From the NCBI RefSeq assembly GCF_000373785.1, contig NZ_KB892378.1, positions 124,001 to 188,000 on the forward strand: a stretch of DNA of 64,000 bases, in the 5' to 3' direction. This document shows positions 1 through 8,605 of this stretch, one piece after another (position 1 is the stretch's first letter; every line of letters starts with the position of its first letter). The translations under genes and the position numbers were made by a program. Below the pieces are notes generated by a model. That model saw only the letters and a list, made by a program, of their open reading frames with translations. It was not told the origin of the DNA and searched no databases. Source of the DNA: Erysipelothrix tonsillarum DSM 14972. Its GTDB lineage: Bacteria > Bacillota_I > Bacilli_A > Erysipelotrichales > Erysipelotrichaceae.

Positions 1-1044
1 CTTGTCTAAGCCCAATGAATGAAGATACTCTTTAGGCGCGCCTGGATCATCATACATATAGTTAAAGGTACAATCGTAGGGGATGGTCTCTTTCGCAAAA
101 TAGGAAATCCGTTGATTAAGATTTAACCCTGTTGTGAGAATTGTAATACCAAATAATAATGTAATAGAAACCACAGCCATAACTTTGTATGTTGAGCGGA
201 TTTTATTCGAAACTTGCCGAGTTACAAAGAAGTTCAATTTGTTGTAATATCGTGACGGATGTAGGCGAACAAAATACTCCACAAACCCTGCCATCGACTT
301 AAAAAGAAGGATTGTCGCGAAAATACCAATCCCAACAATAATTGGCAGGTAAAAGAATAACTGTCCAGCTTGTAAAACCCATAAGTAGTCAAAAACAAGC
401 ATCACGATAGCACTAACAAGTTGAAACACAGTCCAACCAATATGACCAGCTTCGATCATCTCATTGGTACGATGCGCATTGAACAATTCATTCAGTGTGA
501 TTTTGCGCAATTTTCGTTGATTTAAAAACATTACCAAAATAAAGATACCACTAAAACACGCAGCGGTCCGTTGCGCACCCTTCATCGAAAAGATAAATTG
601 ATAATGGATTGGGACTGCCAAAATACTTCCCATCAACACCCCCGTTATTTGCGTTAAAACATAGCCCGCAAACAAACCCATGATAAGCGCAATAAGACCA
701 ATGAGAAATGTTTCAAGAATAAGGACCAAGGACATTTTAAATCGCGACATCCCCAAAAGCATATAGAGCCCAAATTCTTGTTTCCGCCGGCCAATGATAA
801 AATTATTTGCATAAACAACGAGAAACGCAAAAATAATCACAACAATCACCGAGATAACATTAAGGGCTTGTGAAACCAGTTCAAAGGTGCGTCCAAGATG
901 GTTTCCTAGTTCTAAGATTGAAGATTGGTCTTCAAACGACCCAAAAACATAAAAAAGAGCAACAGAAAAAGCAAGCGTTATAAAATAAACGGTATAATCT
1001 TTATAACTTTTGCGTACATTATTCAGGGCCATTTTTAAAACCAT
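1..1044 (-). CDS. Bce-type ABC transporter permease (FtsX-like), 3' end outside the window
   Basis: The frame is open from an ATG at 1044 to base 1 (348 codons), so the C-terminal half is cut off. The N-terminus, MVLKMALNNVRKSYKDYTVY, closely matches the starts of the two complete permeases downstream ([17 protein letters not shown]). About seven membrane segments are visible, with a basic cytoplasmic loop (GRRKQEFGLYMLLGM) after the second. A GGAGAT ribosome site lies 6 bases upstream. In the BceAB family the permease works with an ATPase to remove cell-wall-active peptides from their lipid targets and to signal to a paired kinase. No ATPase directly beside it is visible; one could lie to the left. 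It is certainly a paralogue of the two genes at 1593 and 3954; its substrate is unknown. Confidence 0.9.
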   Translation of the reverse strand, partial: MVLKMALNNVRKSYKDYTVYFITLAFSVALFYVFGSFEDQSSILELGNHLGRTFELVSQALNVISVIVVIIFAFLVVYANNFIIGRRKQEFGLYMLLGMSRFKMSLVLILETFLIGLIALIMGLFAGYVLTQITGVLMGSILAVPIHYQFIFSMKGAQRTAACFSGIFILVMFLNQRKLRKITLNELFNAHRTNEMIEAGHIGWTVFQLVSAIVMLVFDYLWVLQAGQLFFYLPIIVGIGIFATILLFKSMAGFVEYFVRLHPSRYYNKLNFFVTRQVSNKIRSTYKVMAVVSITLLFGITILTTGLNLNQRISYFAKETIPYDCTFNYMYDDPGAPKEYLHSLGLDK

Positions 1045-1069
1045 ATCACAATCTCCTTTTTACTATTTT

Positions 1070-1099
1070 ACCATACTTGTTTCGCGCCTCACCTTACAA
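1070..1099 (-). promoter_or_regulatory. Possible sigma-A promoter for the partial permease
   Basis: On the minus strand TTGTAA (1094-1099) is separated by 18 bases from TATGGT (1070-1075), ahead of the ATG at 1044. The -10 match is modest, so this is tentative. Confidence 0.35.
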
Positions 1100-1107
1100 T
1101 CTCGTAA

Positions 1108-1137
1108 TAAAAAAAAGAATAACACGTATGTTATTCT
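1108..1137 (-). terminator. Rho-independent terminator overlapping the stop of the GyrI-like gene
   Basis: AGAATAACA and TGTTATTCT form a perfect 9-base stem around a 4-base loop (1116-1137). On the minus strand the stem is followed by a run of T (1108-1115). The stop codon of the gene at 1131 lies inside the stem. Confidence 0.8.
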
Positions 1138-1529
1138 ACAGCGATAAAGATCTCAATGCGTCCATCTTCATGATACTTTTCAAAATCAATTGTATAAGCG
1201 CGTTTGAGTGTTCCCGATTCTTCCATGGCCCAAATTGATTTCCATGTGTTTAAAACACCGTGTTCATCCGATGGATCCACGGCAAATACTTTGTAATCAT
1301 TGCGTTCATCAATTACGAGTAATTCACTGGTTTGTTCGTATTCTGTCGCAAGTCCTAAAGAATACATGCCTTTATAGTCCGTTTTATAGTCGGTATACAC
1401 TGCATACTTTGCCGCATCATAGTGCGGTAACGAAGTATCAAACCGTTCCCACATTCCTAAAAGCTTTTCTGTAAGCTCTGGATCATCAAAATTATGCGTA
1501 CGAATATCTTCTCTTATAAATAAATTCAT
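1131..1529 (-). CDS. GyrI-like / effector-binding domain protein
   Basis: A 132-residue single-domain protein. The C-terminal stretch, with a Trp-Lys-x-Ile-Trp segment followed by RAYTIDFEKY and GRIEIFIAVE, resembles the GyrI-like small-molecule-binding fold (AraC-type effector-binding or SOUL-related domain). There is no attached DNA-binding domain. Stand-alone members bind small ligands, and some bind drugs or gyrase; which applies here cannot be told. GGAG lies just upstream of the ATG at 1529. The gene sits between two Bce-like permease genes on the same strand but has its own terminator. Family assignment is by pattern only. Confidence 0.65.
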   Translation of the reverse strand: MNLFIREDIRTHNFDDPELTEKLLGMWERFDTSLPHYDAAKYAVYTDYKTDYKGMYSLGLATEYEQTSELLVIDERNDYKVFAVDPSDEHGVLNTWKSIWAMEESGTLKRAYTIDFEKYHEDGRIEIFIAVE

Positions 1530-1570
1530 GGATAACTCCTTTTATACTACAACTATAATACAACATTCTA

Positions 1571-1599
1571 TAAAAAAAACTAGATTAAATCTCTAGTTT
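1571..1599 (-). terminator. Terminator of the permease at 1593
   Basis: AAACTAGA (1577-1584) and TCTAGTTT (1592-1599) pair around a 7-base loop. The minus-strand product ends in a T run. The TAG stop of the permease is part of the stem. Confidence 0.75.
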
Positions 1600-3572
1600 C
1601 CTTTAATAATTGACTTACTGCCTTTATAAGTGGCAATGAAGTAAATCAAGTAGATGATCAATACACCCGACACCGTTAAAATAGTAGGTATCAAACTGGT
1701 AGCTTTTAATCCCATTAAGTCGAGATTAATATTAACCGCCCGTATTCCAATATAAGAATGAATTAAGGCTATCGCCAAGGGAATGAAAAAGTAGAGTGCA
1801 TTTTGTTTAAAGATGGATTGATCCATCATCACATCGCTGGCACCAATTTTAGAAAGAACACGATAACGTTGTTGGTTATCATTTGCTTCCGAAAGTTGTT
1901 GTAACGCAAGGATTACACCGCTGCTAATTAAGAATACAACGCCCAAGTAAAGACCGATATAGGTAAACACAAGTTCAATTCCTAACAAGGATTCATACAA
2001 TTCTTGAGATGCAATACTGATGACATCGTCTAAATCATACCCTAGATGAATAAGTTCTTGATCAACACTTGCTTTAAATTCTAACGCATCAGCTTGATTA
2101 AAGTTATGAATGGTTGACATTGTCACTGGATTACTTGTTTCACGTATTACAGACTGCAAGGTTGCAGTATTCATAAAAATCACCGTATCACCGAAATCAC
2201 CATTTTTTAAACTCACATCCGTTACATCAGATCCATCCACGGCGGTTAAGGCTTTTGATCCGAGGTTTAATTGTTTCGAATAGTCTAAATCCGTCTTGTA
2301 GTTTAGGCGCATCGTATCGGATTTTTGATCTTGACCATAGATGTACACATAATCATCGTTTAGGGAAATTGAACCCAATTGATGCATTGCCCGTATCGCA
2401 TTGTAATCAGAAATATCCGCAAGATACAATCGAGGATGAAAACGGTTTGACGCCGCTTCTTGATTTTTAAATAGTGAATCAATGACATCAGATTCAAATT
2501 CCGTATTGTAGATATTCATGGATGCATAAGCATCACGATCTTGTTGCCCTAGGAAGAATTCGAGATCTTCATCACGATGAGTTGATTGTGATGCTACCAC
2601 AAGCGAATAGTCAAAAGGGGTATTCCGTTTGACTTGTTCACCCATAACAGAATTTAAATTAAATCCCGTCGCTAAGGTTGCAATGCCAAAAAGCAAAAGT
2701 AAGCTCACAACAGACATCATTTTGTAGGTTGTATTTACTTTAGATGCAACCTGTCTAAAGACAAACAGGTTAAGATTTTTAAAATAAATGCGTTTATTAA
2801 CCTGTGTAAATTTAAGCATAAAACCGGCAAAGGATTTAAAGATTGTAAAGGTCGCAAACGACCCTAAAGCTATAATCAATGACATAAAAATGATCAAATG
2901 CAGAGGTTTTAAAGCCCAAAGGTAAGCAATTACTAATAATATCACCCCTGAAATAAAAATTAACACAGCATGCTTTGCATTAGAAGTTTCGTTTTTTCGT
3001 TCTGCGCGTAAAAGGTCAATCAGCGATATTTTATTCAAGACACGCCCGTTAAAGAACATCACAATAACAAAAATAAGTGCAAAACTCACGACGGTTTTGA
3101 TCGTTGCTTTCATCGAGAATACAAAATGGTACGATACGGATGCATCCAAAACCTTTGCACTCATGATGGCAGTAAGTTGTGACCCAATATAACCCAGAAT
3201 CAATCCAGAGACTAGTGAAACAATTCCAATGTAGAGTGTCTCATAGATTAAAATTCGTGATAGAATTCGCTTAGGCATCCCTAAGAGCGTATAGATTCCT
3301 AATTCTTTTTTACGACGGCGAATTAAAAAATTGTTGGCGTAGAGAATTAAAAATGCGAAAACGACTGAAATAATTGCAGACATTACATTCATCGTCGTGA
3401 CTAATGCTTGAACCGCTTGGCCTTGACCGGCCGTCATATTTAGAATTGAAGATTGCTGCTCAAAGGACCCAAAAATATAGAATAGTGCAACCGAGAAGGT
3501 GAGCGTAATAAAATAAATAAAATAATCTTTATAACTTTTTTTGACATTTCGAAGTGCAATTTTGGAATACAT
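1593..3572 (-). CDS. Bce-type ABC transporter permease
   Basis: 659 residues, the usual length for BceB/VraG-like permeases. Ten membrane segments are apparent: one at about 18-35, the basic RRRKKELGIYTLLGMPKR loop at about 85-105, further pairs up to about 310, a large outside loop at about 312-535, and three C-terminal segments. This long loop between TM7 and TM8 is the family hallmark and is thought to take part in sensing bacitracin-like or lantibiotic peptides. The start is ATG at 3572 with GGAGG 8 bases upstream. The nearest ATPase and kinase genes are at 5905-7821, so one ATPase may serve several permeases (inference). About 40-45 percent of aligned stretches match the permease at 3954, most strongly in the first 100 residues. 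Confidence 0.93.
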   Translation of the reverse strand: MYSKIALRNVKKSYKDYFIYFITLTFSVALFYIFGSFEQQSSILNMTAGQGQAVQALVTTMNVMSAIISVVFAFLILYANNFLIRRRKKELGIYTLLGMPKRILSRILIYETLYIGIVSLVSGLILGYIGSQLTAIMSAKVLDASVSYHFVFSMKATIKTVVSFALIFVIVMFFNGRVLNKISLIDLLRAERKNETSNAKHAVLIFISGVILLVIAYLWALKPLHLIIFMSLIIALGSFATFTIFKSFAGFMLKFTQVNKRIYFKNLNLFVFRQVASKVNTTYKMMSVVSLLLLFGIATLATGFNLNSVMGEQVKRNTPFDYSLVVASQSTHRDEDLEFFLGQQDRDAYASMNIYNTEFESDVIDSLFKNQEAASNRFHPRLYLADISDYNAIRAMHQLGSISLNDDYVYIYGQDQKSDTMRLNYKTDLDYSKQLNLGSKALTAVDGSDVTDVSLKNGDFGDTVIFMNTATLQSVIRETSNPVTMSTIHNFNQADALEFKASVDQELIHLGYDLDDVISIASQELYESLLGIELVFTYIGLYLGVVFLISSGVILALQQLSEANDNQQRYRVLSKIGASDVMMDQSIFKQNALYFFIPLAIALIHSYIGIRAVNINLDLMGLKATSLIPTILTVSGVLIIYLIYFIATYKGSKSIIKGN

Positions 3573-3586
3573 AGGAATCCTCCTTA

Positions 3587-3658
3587 TTATAATGAAATAA
3601 TTGTAGCAATGACAAAGCTCGATAGTGCATTTGCGAGGGCTTGATCTTCAGCACTCAT
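3587..3658 (-). CDS. Possible 23-residue peptide, or frameshifted 3' part of a short peptide gene
   Basis: An ATG at 3658 opens a 23-codon frame with a hydrophobic end (SSFVIATIISL) and stops just before the ribosome site of the next permease. Its ATG overlaps the TGA of the short ORF at 3655-3696 (ATGA). The same frame continues upstream without a stop as far as the A-rich run near 3680, giving KPEISEMSAEDQ. One added A would join the two pieces into a peptide of about 36 residues. There is no strong ribosome site of its own. Function unknown. Confidence 0.35.
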   Translation of the reverse strand: MSAEDQALANALSSFVIATIISL

Positions 3659-3696
3659 TTCTGATATTTCCGGTTTGTTTTTTGTTTTGTTTTCAT
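3655..3696 (-). CDS. Short ORF starting MKTK, possibly frameshifted
   Basis: ATG at 3696 follows AGGAG by 6 bases, a good ribosome site, but the frame stops after 13 codons. It begins MKTKQKTN, like the ORF at 3710-3826 (MKTKIKNY). The run of A at about 3676-3681 is a likely frameshift point (see the ORF at 3587). Either a real 13-residue peptide or the 5' piece of a damaged gene. Confidence 0.4.
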   Translation of the reverse strand: MKTKQKTNRKYQK

Positions 3697-3709
3697 GATT
3701 ATCTCCTTT

Positions 3710-3826
3710 TTAACTAAGTTGGCTGTTCATATGATTTAAGGTCGATTCAATAAGAATCGGATCGTTGTCCAGTAAGTCGAAGAGGGTCGTCGTATTTTTA
3801 AAGTAGTTTTTAATTTTTGTTTTCAT
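3710..3826 (-). CDS. 38-residue peptide of unknown function
   Basis: ATG at 3826 with GGGAGA 6-7 bases upstream opens a 38-codon frame. It begins MKTKIKNYFK and ends LNHMNSQLS: a basic N-terminus, an acidic middle (FDLLDNDP) and no cysteine. No signal peptide is evident. It lies at the head of the segment leading to the permease at 1593, after the terminator of the permease at 3954, so it may be co-transcribed with the former. Very short peptides next to Bce modules or LytTR systems can be signals or bacteriocin-like products, but nothing here proves it. Confidence 0.55.
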   Translation of the reverse strand: MKTKIKNYFKNTTTLFDLLDNDPILIESTLNHMNSQLS

Positions 3827-3925
3827 ATATTTTCTCCCTTTGTTGTTATATTAAGTATACGGTTTCCCAAAATTACAAGCCATCGAATTTACTTACAGTA
3901 GTCTTACAACTTTGTTATAATTAAC

Positions 3926-3956
3926 AATAAAAAAACACACCCGAAGGTGTGTTTTA
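3926..3956 (-). terminator. Terminator of the permease at 3954
   Basis: AACACACC (3934-3941) and GGTGTGTT (3946-3953) enclose CGAA, which on the minus strand reads as a stable TTCG tetraloop. A T run follows. It abuts the TAA stop. Confidence 0.85.
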
Positions 3957-5915
3957 CGCTTCCAATGTAATATTTTTGCTCGAGAAATAAGTTATCAAGA
4001 AATATATTACATACACAACTATAATTGCTGTGGTGGTAAGTATGGCCGGTAACATCGTATCCGGTGAGAGTCCAGCTAGTTTTAAGTTTACATTCATTGC
4101 CTTTATTCCGACATATGAGTGTATCAATGCAACTGAAAGCGGCAAGAAAAAGTAAATTGAAATCTGTTTTAAAATTGAGCGTTTGACCATTATTTCGTCT
4201 GCCCCCAATTTCATAATAATCCGATAGCGTGCTTGATTGTCGTTTGCTTCCGATAATTGTTGAAGTGCTAGCACGACAACACTACTGAGTAAGAACACAA
4301 GCCCTAAATAAAGTCCCACATAAGTAAATAGGAGTTCCGTCCCTTTCATGGATTCAGCGACATCATCAGCACTGATGATGTTTTGGTAGGTTCCCATGGG
4401 TACTTCATCGGTAATTTTCGTAAAGGCTTCGACAACTTGTGCCTGAGAACCTTCAACATCCACATTATAAACAAATGTGTTTTGGTTCCATTCTTCTTCT
4501 AAGAGCATATTGGCTTGCAATGTAGGGATATGGACATCATTGACGACAAGAAGCGCACCGTGAACCATTGATCCATTTGAAAGACGCACACTTTTAGAAT
4601 CCCGGTTGGATTTTAACTTAAATGATTGTTCAAAAATAGAAATGGACGGTAATTGTTCCAAATCTTCATTACGAATTCCTGCGGTCTGTGGACCTTGGAA
4701 ATAGACTTCATTGTCGGCTAAGTGTATTGGTTCATACCCTTCATGACTGCGAAGACCGTTAAAATCACTTTGACTCATTAGAAGAATCGGTTGTTGTTCA
4801 TAGAGTTCATGGTGGACACTCACATCAAATCCGGTCATCCCAATATCATAAATTTGTGCACTGTTTTGATAACGAATACCTGCTACATTTTTGAACGATG
4901 CAGAGAAATCTTCACCTTGCGCACCGTTTACAATCACACTCACATCATAGCCGGTTGATTTTTCAACCTCCTCGCCTAGAACATAATTAAGATTAAATGC
5001 CGTTGCTAAGGCTCCAATTGCAATTAAGAGCATTAACGTAATAACTGACATCATTTTATACGTCGTGTTGATTTTGGCACTCACCTGCCGAAATACAAAC
5101 GTATTCAGACCTTTTTGATAATGTTTTTGGTTTACTTGCATAAACTTCAACATAAATCCCGAAAAGGATAAAAACAACATAAACGTTCCCAATGCTCCCG
5201 TAATGAGGACAATTGGAAGCAGGCGTAAAAGTTCAAGTGGTCGAAGCGCAATGGTATAAGCAACACCAATTAGGATGCATGCCACAATAAAAATTACAAC
5301 ACTTAGCCATGTACTTCTTATTTTAAGTGTCTCGTTTTGACGCTCAGCACGAAGCAGATCAATCAATCGATATTTGTTCAAAAGCAGTCCATTAAAAATC
5401 ATAACAATAATAAATATAATCATAAAACAGACCATTGTTTTCAGCGTTGCAGAGGCAGAGAAAACAAAATGATAGTCTGCGGATACGCTAAGTACATTTG
5501 CACTCAGCAAGGTCGTTGCTTGTGATAAAACAAGTCCTAGGGCCAGTCCCGATACTAATGAAACCACCCCGATATATAACGTTTCATAGATCAAAATCCG
5601 AGAGATAAAACGTTTCGGCATTCCAAGCAAGGTATACATACCCAGTTCTTTTTTACGACGTTTAATAAGAAAATTATTTGCATAGAGAATGAGGAAGGCA
5701 AAAACTACCGCAACAATATAAGACATCGCATCCATAATATGTATCAATGCCTCAACCATCGACCCTTGTGAAGCGTTTAAGTTCATAATTGAAGCTTGTG
5801 CTTCAAACGATGAGAAGACATAGAAAAGGGATACTGAGAATGTCAGTGTTATAAAGTAGATAAAGAAATCGCGATAGCTCTTCTTCACATTACGAAGTGC
5901 TATTTTAGAGTACAT
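3954..5915 (-). CDS. Bce-type ABC transporter permease
   Basis: 653 residues from the ATG at 5915. A longer frame starting at TTG 5933 is rejected because that TTG lies in the ribosome site (GGAGG at 5922-5930) and because the paralogue also starts [14 protein letters not shown]. Ten membrane segments are seen, with an outside domain at about 310-530 and the basic KRRKKELGMYTLLGMPKR loop. It overlaps the end of the ATPase gene by 11 bases, so the two are translationally coupled. This is the direct partner of the ATPase, forming a BceAB-like transporter that would be controlled by the two-component pair at 6817-8485. The expected role is resistance to cell-wall-active antimicrobial peptides; the exact peptide is unknown. 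Confidence 0.93.
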   Translation of the reverse strand: MYSKIALRNVKKSYRDFFIYFITLTFSVSLFYVFSSFEAQASIMNLNASQGSMVEALIHIMDAMSYIVAVVFAFLILYANNFLIKRRKKELGMYTLLGMPKRFISRILIYETLYIGVVSLVSGLALGLVLSQATTLLSANVLSVSADYHFVFSASATLKTMVCFMIIFIIVMIFNGLLLNKYRLIDLLRAERQNETLKIRSTWLSVVIFIVACILIGVAYTIALRPLELLRLLPIVLITGALGTFMLFLSFSGFMLKFMQVNQKHYQKGLNTFVFRQVSAKINTTYKMMSVITLMLLIAIGALATAFNLNYVLGEEVEKSTGYDVSVIVNGAQGEDFSASFKNVAGIRYQNSAQIYDIGMTGFDVSVHHELYEQQPILLMSQSDFNGLRSHEGYEPIHLADNEVYFQGPQTAGIRNEDLEQLPSISIFEQSFKLKSNRDSKSVRLSNGSMVHGALLVVNDVHIPTLQANMLLEEEWNQNTFVYNVDVEGSQAQVVEAFTKITDEVPMGTYQNIISADDVAESMKGTELLFTYVGLYLGLVFLLSSVVVLALQQLSEANDNQARYRIIMKLGADEIMVKRSILKQISIYFFLPLSVALIHSYVGIKAMNVNLKLAGLSPDTMLPAILTTTAIIVVYVIYFLITYFSSKNITLEA

Positions 5916-6672
5916 TTGCAGAGTCGCCTCCAAGAAGTGTGACTACATCGATAATTTTATCAAAGAAAACCTTTCGGCTATCTTCGCCACGCACGAGTTC
6001 ATTGAAAATTTTACCATCTTTAATAAAGAGAATGCGTTTCGCATAACTCGCACTGAATGCATCATGGGTTACCATCATAATAGTGGATTGTTCTTGTTCA
6101 TTCAGTTCTTGTAGTTTTTCCAATAACATACGACTTGATTTTGAATCAAGAGCACCTGTTGGTTCATCCGCTAAAATCAGGCTTGGATTTGTAATTAAAG
6201 CCCGTGCTGATGCGACCCGTTGTTGTTGGCCTCCAGACATTTGATATGGAAATTTTTGAAGTACATCTTCGATATCCAAAAGTCGAGAAACTGCATTAAT
6301 TCGTTGATCAATTTCTTTATGGTTAATATTTTGAATTGTCAGTGCGAGTGCAATATTTTCATATGCCGTTAGCGTATCAAGTAAGTTAAAATCCTGAAAA
6401 ATAAACCCTAGCTGTTCACGACGAAAACGTTGTAACTGCTCTTTTTTAAGCTTAGTGATATTTTGTCCGTTTACACCGATGGTTCCGCTGGTCACCGAAT
6501 CAATGGTGGAAATACAGTTAAGTAATGTTGTTTTCCCTGATCCTGAAGGACCCATAATCCCAACAAACTCCCCTTTTTCAATCGTAAATGAGACACCATC
6601 AAGGGCCTTTGTTATATTTCCTTTTTTACCGTAATATTTTTCGATATTGTTTACATCTAGTATTGTTGTCAT
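5905..6672 (-). CDS. ABC transporter ATP-binding protein, BceA/MacB type
   Basis: 255 residues from the ATG at 6672 (GGAGG 6 bases upstream; the in-frame TTG at 6678 is not needed). It has Walker [10 protein letters not shown], a Q-loop in [11 protein letters not shown], the signature [10 protein letters not shown], Walker [13 protein letters not shown] and the switch His in MMVTHD. This pattern and length are those of the BceA/MacB/LolD branch that pairs with FtsX-like permeases. It overlaps the permease at 3954 by 11 bases. A palindrome at 6741-6754 upstream is a likely binding site for the adjacent response regulator. In this family the ATPase energises removal of peptide antibiotics from lipid II cycle intermediates. 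Confidence 0.95.
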   Translation of the reverse strand: MTTILDVNNIEKYYGKKGNITKALDGVSFTIEKGEFVGIMGPSGSGKTTLLNCISTIDSVTSGTIGVNGQNITKLKKEQLQRFRREQLGFIFQDFNLLDTLTAYENIALALTIQNINHKEIDQRINAVSRLLDIEDVLQKFPYQMSGGQQQRVASARALITNPSLILADEPTGALDSKSSRMLLEKLQELNEQEQSTIMMVTHDAFSASYAKRILFIKDGKIFNELVRGEDSRKVFFDKIIDVVTLLGGDSANVL

Positions 6673-6740
6673 AACCAACCTCCTACATTTAGTTTAAAGA
6701 ATTCTTGATGGTGCTGCCATTCATTATCATTACAGTTATA

Positions 6741-6754
6741 TGACAATTTTGTCA
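6741..6754. promoter_or_regulatory. Candidate BceR-type operator
   Basis: The sequence TGACAATTTTGTCA has 6-base inverted arms and fits the general BceR/PsdR pattern TNACA-N4-TGTNA. It lies about 70 bases upstream of the ATPase start, where such regulators bind to induce bceAB. Family pattern from known biology; binding is inferred. Confidence 0.55.
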
Positions 6755-6791
6755 CTTATACGATTATCATACGATATTTAAAGCTTGATGT

Positions 6792-6822
6792 AAAAAATAA
6801 CCTCGTGGGTTCGAGGTTATTT
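6792..6822 (-). terminator. Terminator after the Bce-like kinase
   Basis: AAATAACCTCG (6795-6805) and CGAGGTTATTT (6812-6822) form an 11-base stem with a 6-base loop, followed on the minus strand by TTT. It overlaps the kinase stop codon and separates the two-component genes from the ATPase-permease pair. Confidence 0.85.
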
Positions 6823-7821
6823 AAACATCATCTTTGATTTGGGAAAACGTAGCCTTACACACGTTCCTTCATGACTTTGAATCTCAATTTCTAAATTAAG
6901 TTTTTCACTCAATGTTTTGACCAAGTACAAACCCATTCCCGTTGCTTGTTTATTTTGACGGCCTAACTGACCTGTAAATCCGCGTTCAAATACACGGCCT
7001 AAGTCCTGCGCAGCAATACCGGGACCATTATCACAGAGGTCTAAGGTAACCGCATGCTCTTGTACTGTGGTTGAGAGGGTAATTTTACCTTCGACCTCGG
7101 CTACATACTTAAGAGAATTAGACAAAATTTGTTTAATCATAAATTCGACCCATTTTGAATCACTGTAAACCAATTCATCTGTAATATCCATCTCTAGCTG
7201 AATTTTACGTTGAATAAAGATGGGTGAAAGTTCTTTAATAACATTTCGGATATGACGGTTTAAATTTAACGGTTGAATAATGTAGTCTTTCTCGAGTGAA
7301 CTGGAACGAGCATAAAAAAGCACCTGTTCAAGATAGTTTTCAACCTGACTCATTTCGCTCGCAATCAAGGACATTTCCGTACTGTGGTGATTGGAAGCAA
7401 TCAACTTAGCCCCTGCAAGTGGTGTTTTTACTTCATGAATCCACAGTTCAATATATTCTTTATAGTCTTCTTGACGACGTTTATATTCACTAACCCGATC
7501 GGCCATCGATTTATTAACATCTTCCAATACATTCGTCCAAATATCAGCATCTAAAAAGACCCCTTCTGGAATCATTTCAGTCACTAAGTATTTTTGGTCC
7601 AAGGCTTCCATATTCGCAATTAACTCATCATAGTAACGTTTACGACGCGAGTACTCAACACTCAATACAACAATACCAATTAATGCAATCACAAAAGCTA
7701 CAATCAAAACAATCTCCTGTTGAATGCCTACGGCAGTAAGAAAAAATGTTAAGACCAATTCTAATACAAGAATCATAATTATCAGATAAGCCTTGTCGCG
7801 TAAATAATCTTTAGTTTTCAT
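6817..7821 (-). CDS. Intramembrane-sensing histidine kinase, BceS-like
   Basis: 334 residues from the ATG at 7821. The longer frame from 7872 lies inside the regulator gene and is not used. Two membrane helices in the first 60 residues are joined by only a few outside residues, typical of intramembrane-sensing kinases that need a BceB-like permease to detect peptides. The phospho-acceptor H is in ELWIHEVKTPLAGAKL. The N box (KQILSNSLKY), DNGPGI and GMGLYLVKTL complete the ATPase domain. Its ATG overlaps the regulator's stop by 11 bases. Expected to phosphorylate the regulator at 7811 and so induce the transporter at 3954-6672. Confidence 0.92.
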   Translation of the reverse strand: MKTKDYLRDKAYLIIMILVLELVLTFFLTAVGIQQEIVLIVAFVIALIGIVVLSVEYSRRKRYYDELIANMEALDQKYLVTEMIPEGVFLDADIWTNVLEDVNKSMADRVSEYKRRQEDYKEYIELWIHEVKTPLAGAKLIASNHHSTEMSLIASEMSQVENYLEQVLFYARSSSLEKDYIIQPLNLNRHIRNVIKELSPIFIQRKIQLEMDITDELVYSDSKWVEFMIKQILSNSLKYVAEVEGKITLSTTVQEHAVTLDLCDNGPGIAAQDLGRVFERGFTGQLGRQNKQATGMGLYLVKTLSEKLNLEIEIQSHEGTCVRLRFPKSKMMFK

Positions 7822-8485
7822 GAATGGTATATCCCATCCCACGTTTCGTTTCAATAAAATCCACAATACCAATTTCTTCCAGTTTTTTACGCAAACGATT
7901 AATGTTTACGGTTAGCGTATTATCATCCACAAACCAATCGGTGTTCCATAGGTATTGCATTAAATCTTGACGCGATACGATACTGCCACGATTTGAAATC
8001 AGATACGATAAAATCCGCAGTTCATTTTTGGTCAATTCCTGCTCCTGACCCTTGTAGCGAACCATCCCTCGGGGAATATCCAGTTCAACGCCGCGAATCA
8101 CTGTAACTTGAGCATCATTTTTTTCATAAGCACGCCGTAAAACAGATTGTAATCGCGCCAATAAAATCTGCAGATTATAAGGTTTCGTAATAAAATCATC
8201 CGCCCCAAGATTCATCGACATCAACTCGTCCATGGTACTGTTACGGCTTGTTACTACAATAATTGGCACCGCACTTACTTTGCGTATTTCCTTAGCAAGA
8301 TAATGACCTTCCACTTCAGGAAGGGATAGGTCTAAAAGGACACAATCCACCTCTGCTTGCTTAAATGTTTCCATTACATTTGAAAAATCGGTAATTAAAC
8401 AGGTCTCATAACCGTTTTTTCTCAGAAAAGTACTGAGTTCATTACGAATGGTATCGTTATCTTCGATAATCATGATTTTATACAT
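7811..8485 (-). CDS. OmpR-family response regulator, BceR-like
   Basis: 224 residues from the ATG at 8485 (GGAGG 6 bases upstream; an upstream in-frame start at 8515 has no ribosome site). The receiver domain has the acidic pair in IIEDND, the phospho-Asp in CVLLDLSLP and the Lys in TKPYN. The C-terminal winged helix carries LTKNELRILSYLISN and RRKLEEIG. It is the first gene of the regulator-kinase pair and probably binds the palindrome at 6741-6754. Confidence 0.94.
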   Translation of the reverse strand: MYKIMIIEDNDTIRNELSTFLRKNGYETCLITDFSNVMETFKQAEVDCVLLDLSLPEVEGHYLAKEIRKVSAVPIIVVTSRNSTMDELMSMNLGADDFITKPYNLQILLARLQSVLRRAYEKNDAQVTVIRGVELDIPRGMVRYKGQEQELTKNELRILSYLISNRGSIVSRQDLMQYLWNTDWFVDDNTLTVNINRLRKKLEEIGIVDFIETKRGMGYTIHEN

Positions 8486-8605
8486 AGTCTTCCTCCAATT
8501 AAATCTATTATACACTAAACTTATTTTTGATTGTTTAAGGTTTTCTTAATTTCGTCAAGACTGCCTGTGGGCCTCATGATATAATGATCCTAAGGAGGGT
8601 TCTCT

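Noticed and set aside
3587-3826. AgrD-type autoinducing peptide precursors
   Set aside because: No conserved Cys/Ser-containing core, acidic tail or agrB gene; only a general small-peptide call is justified.
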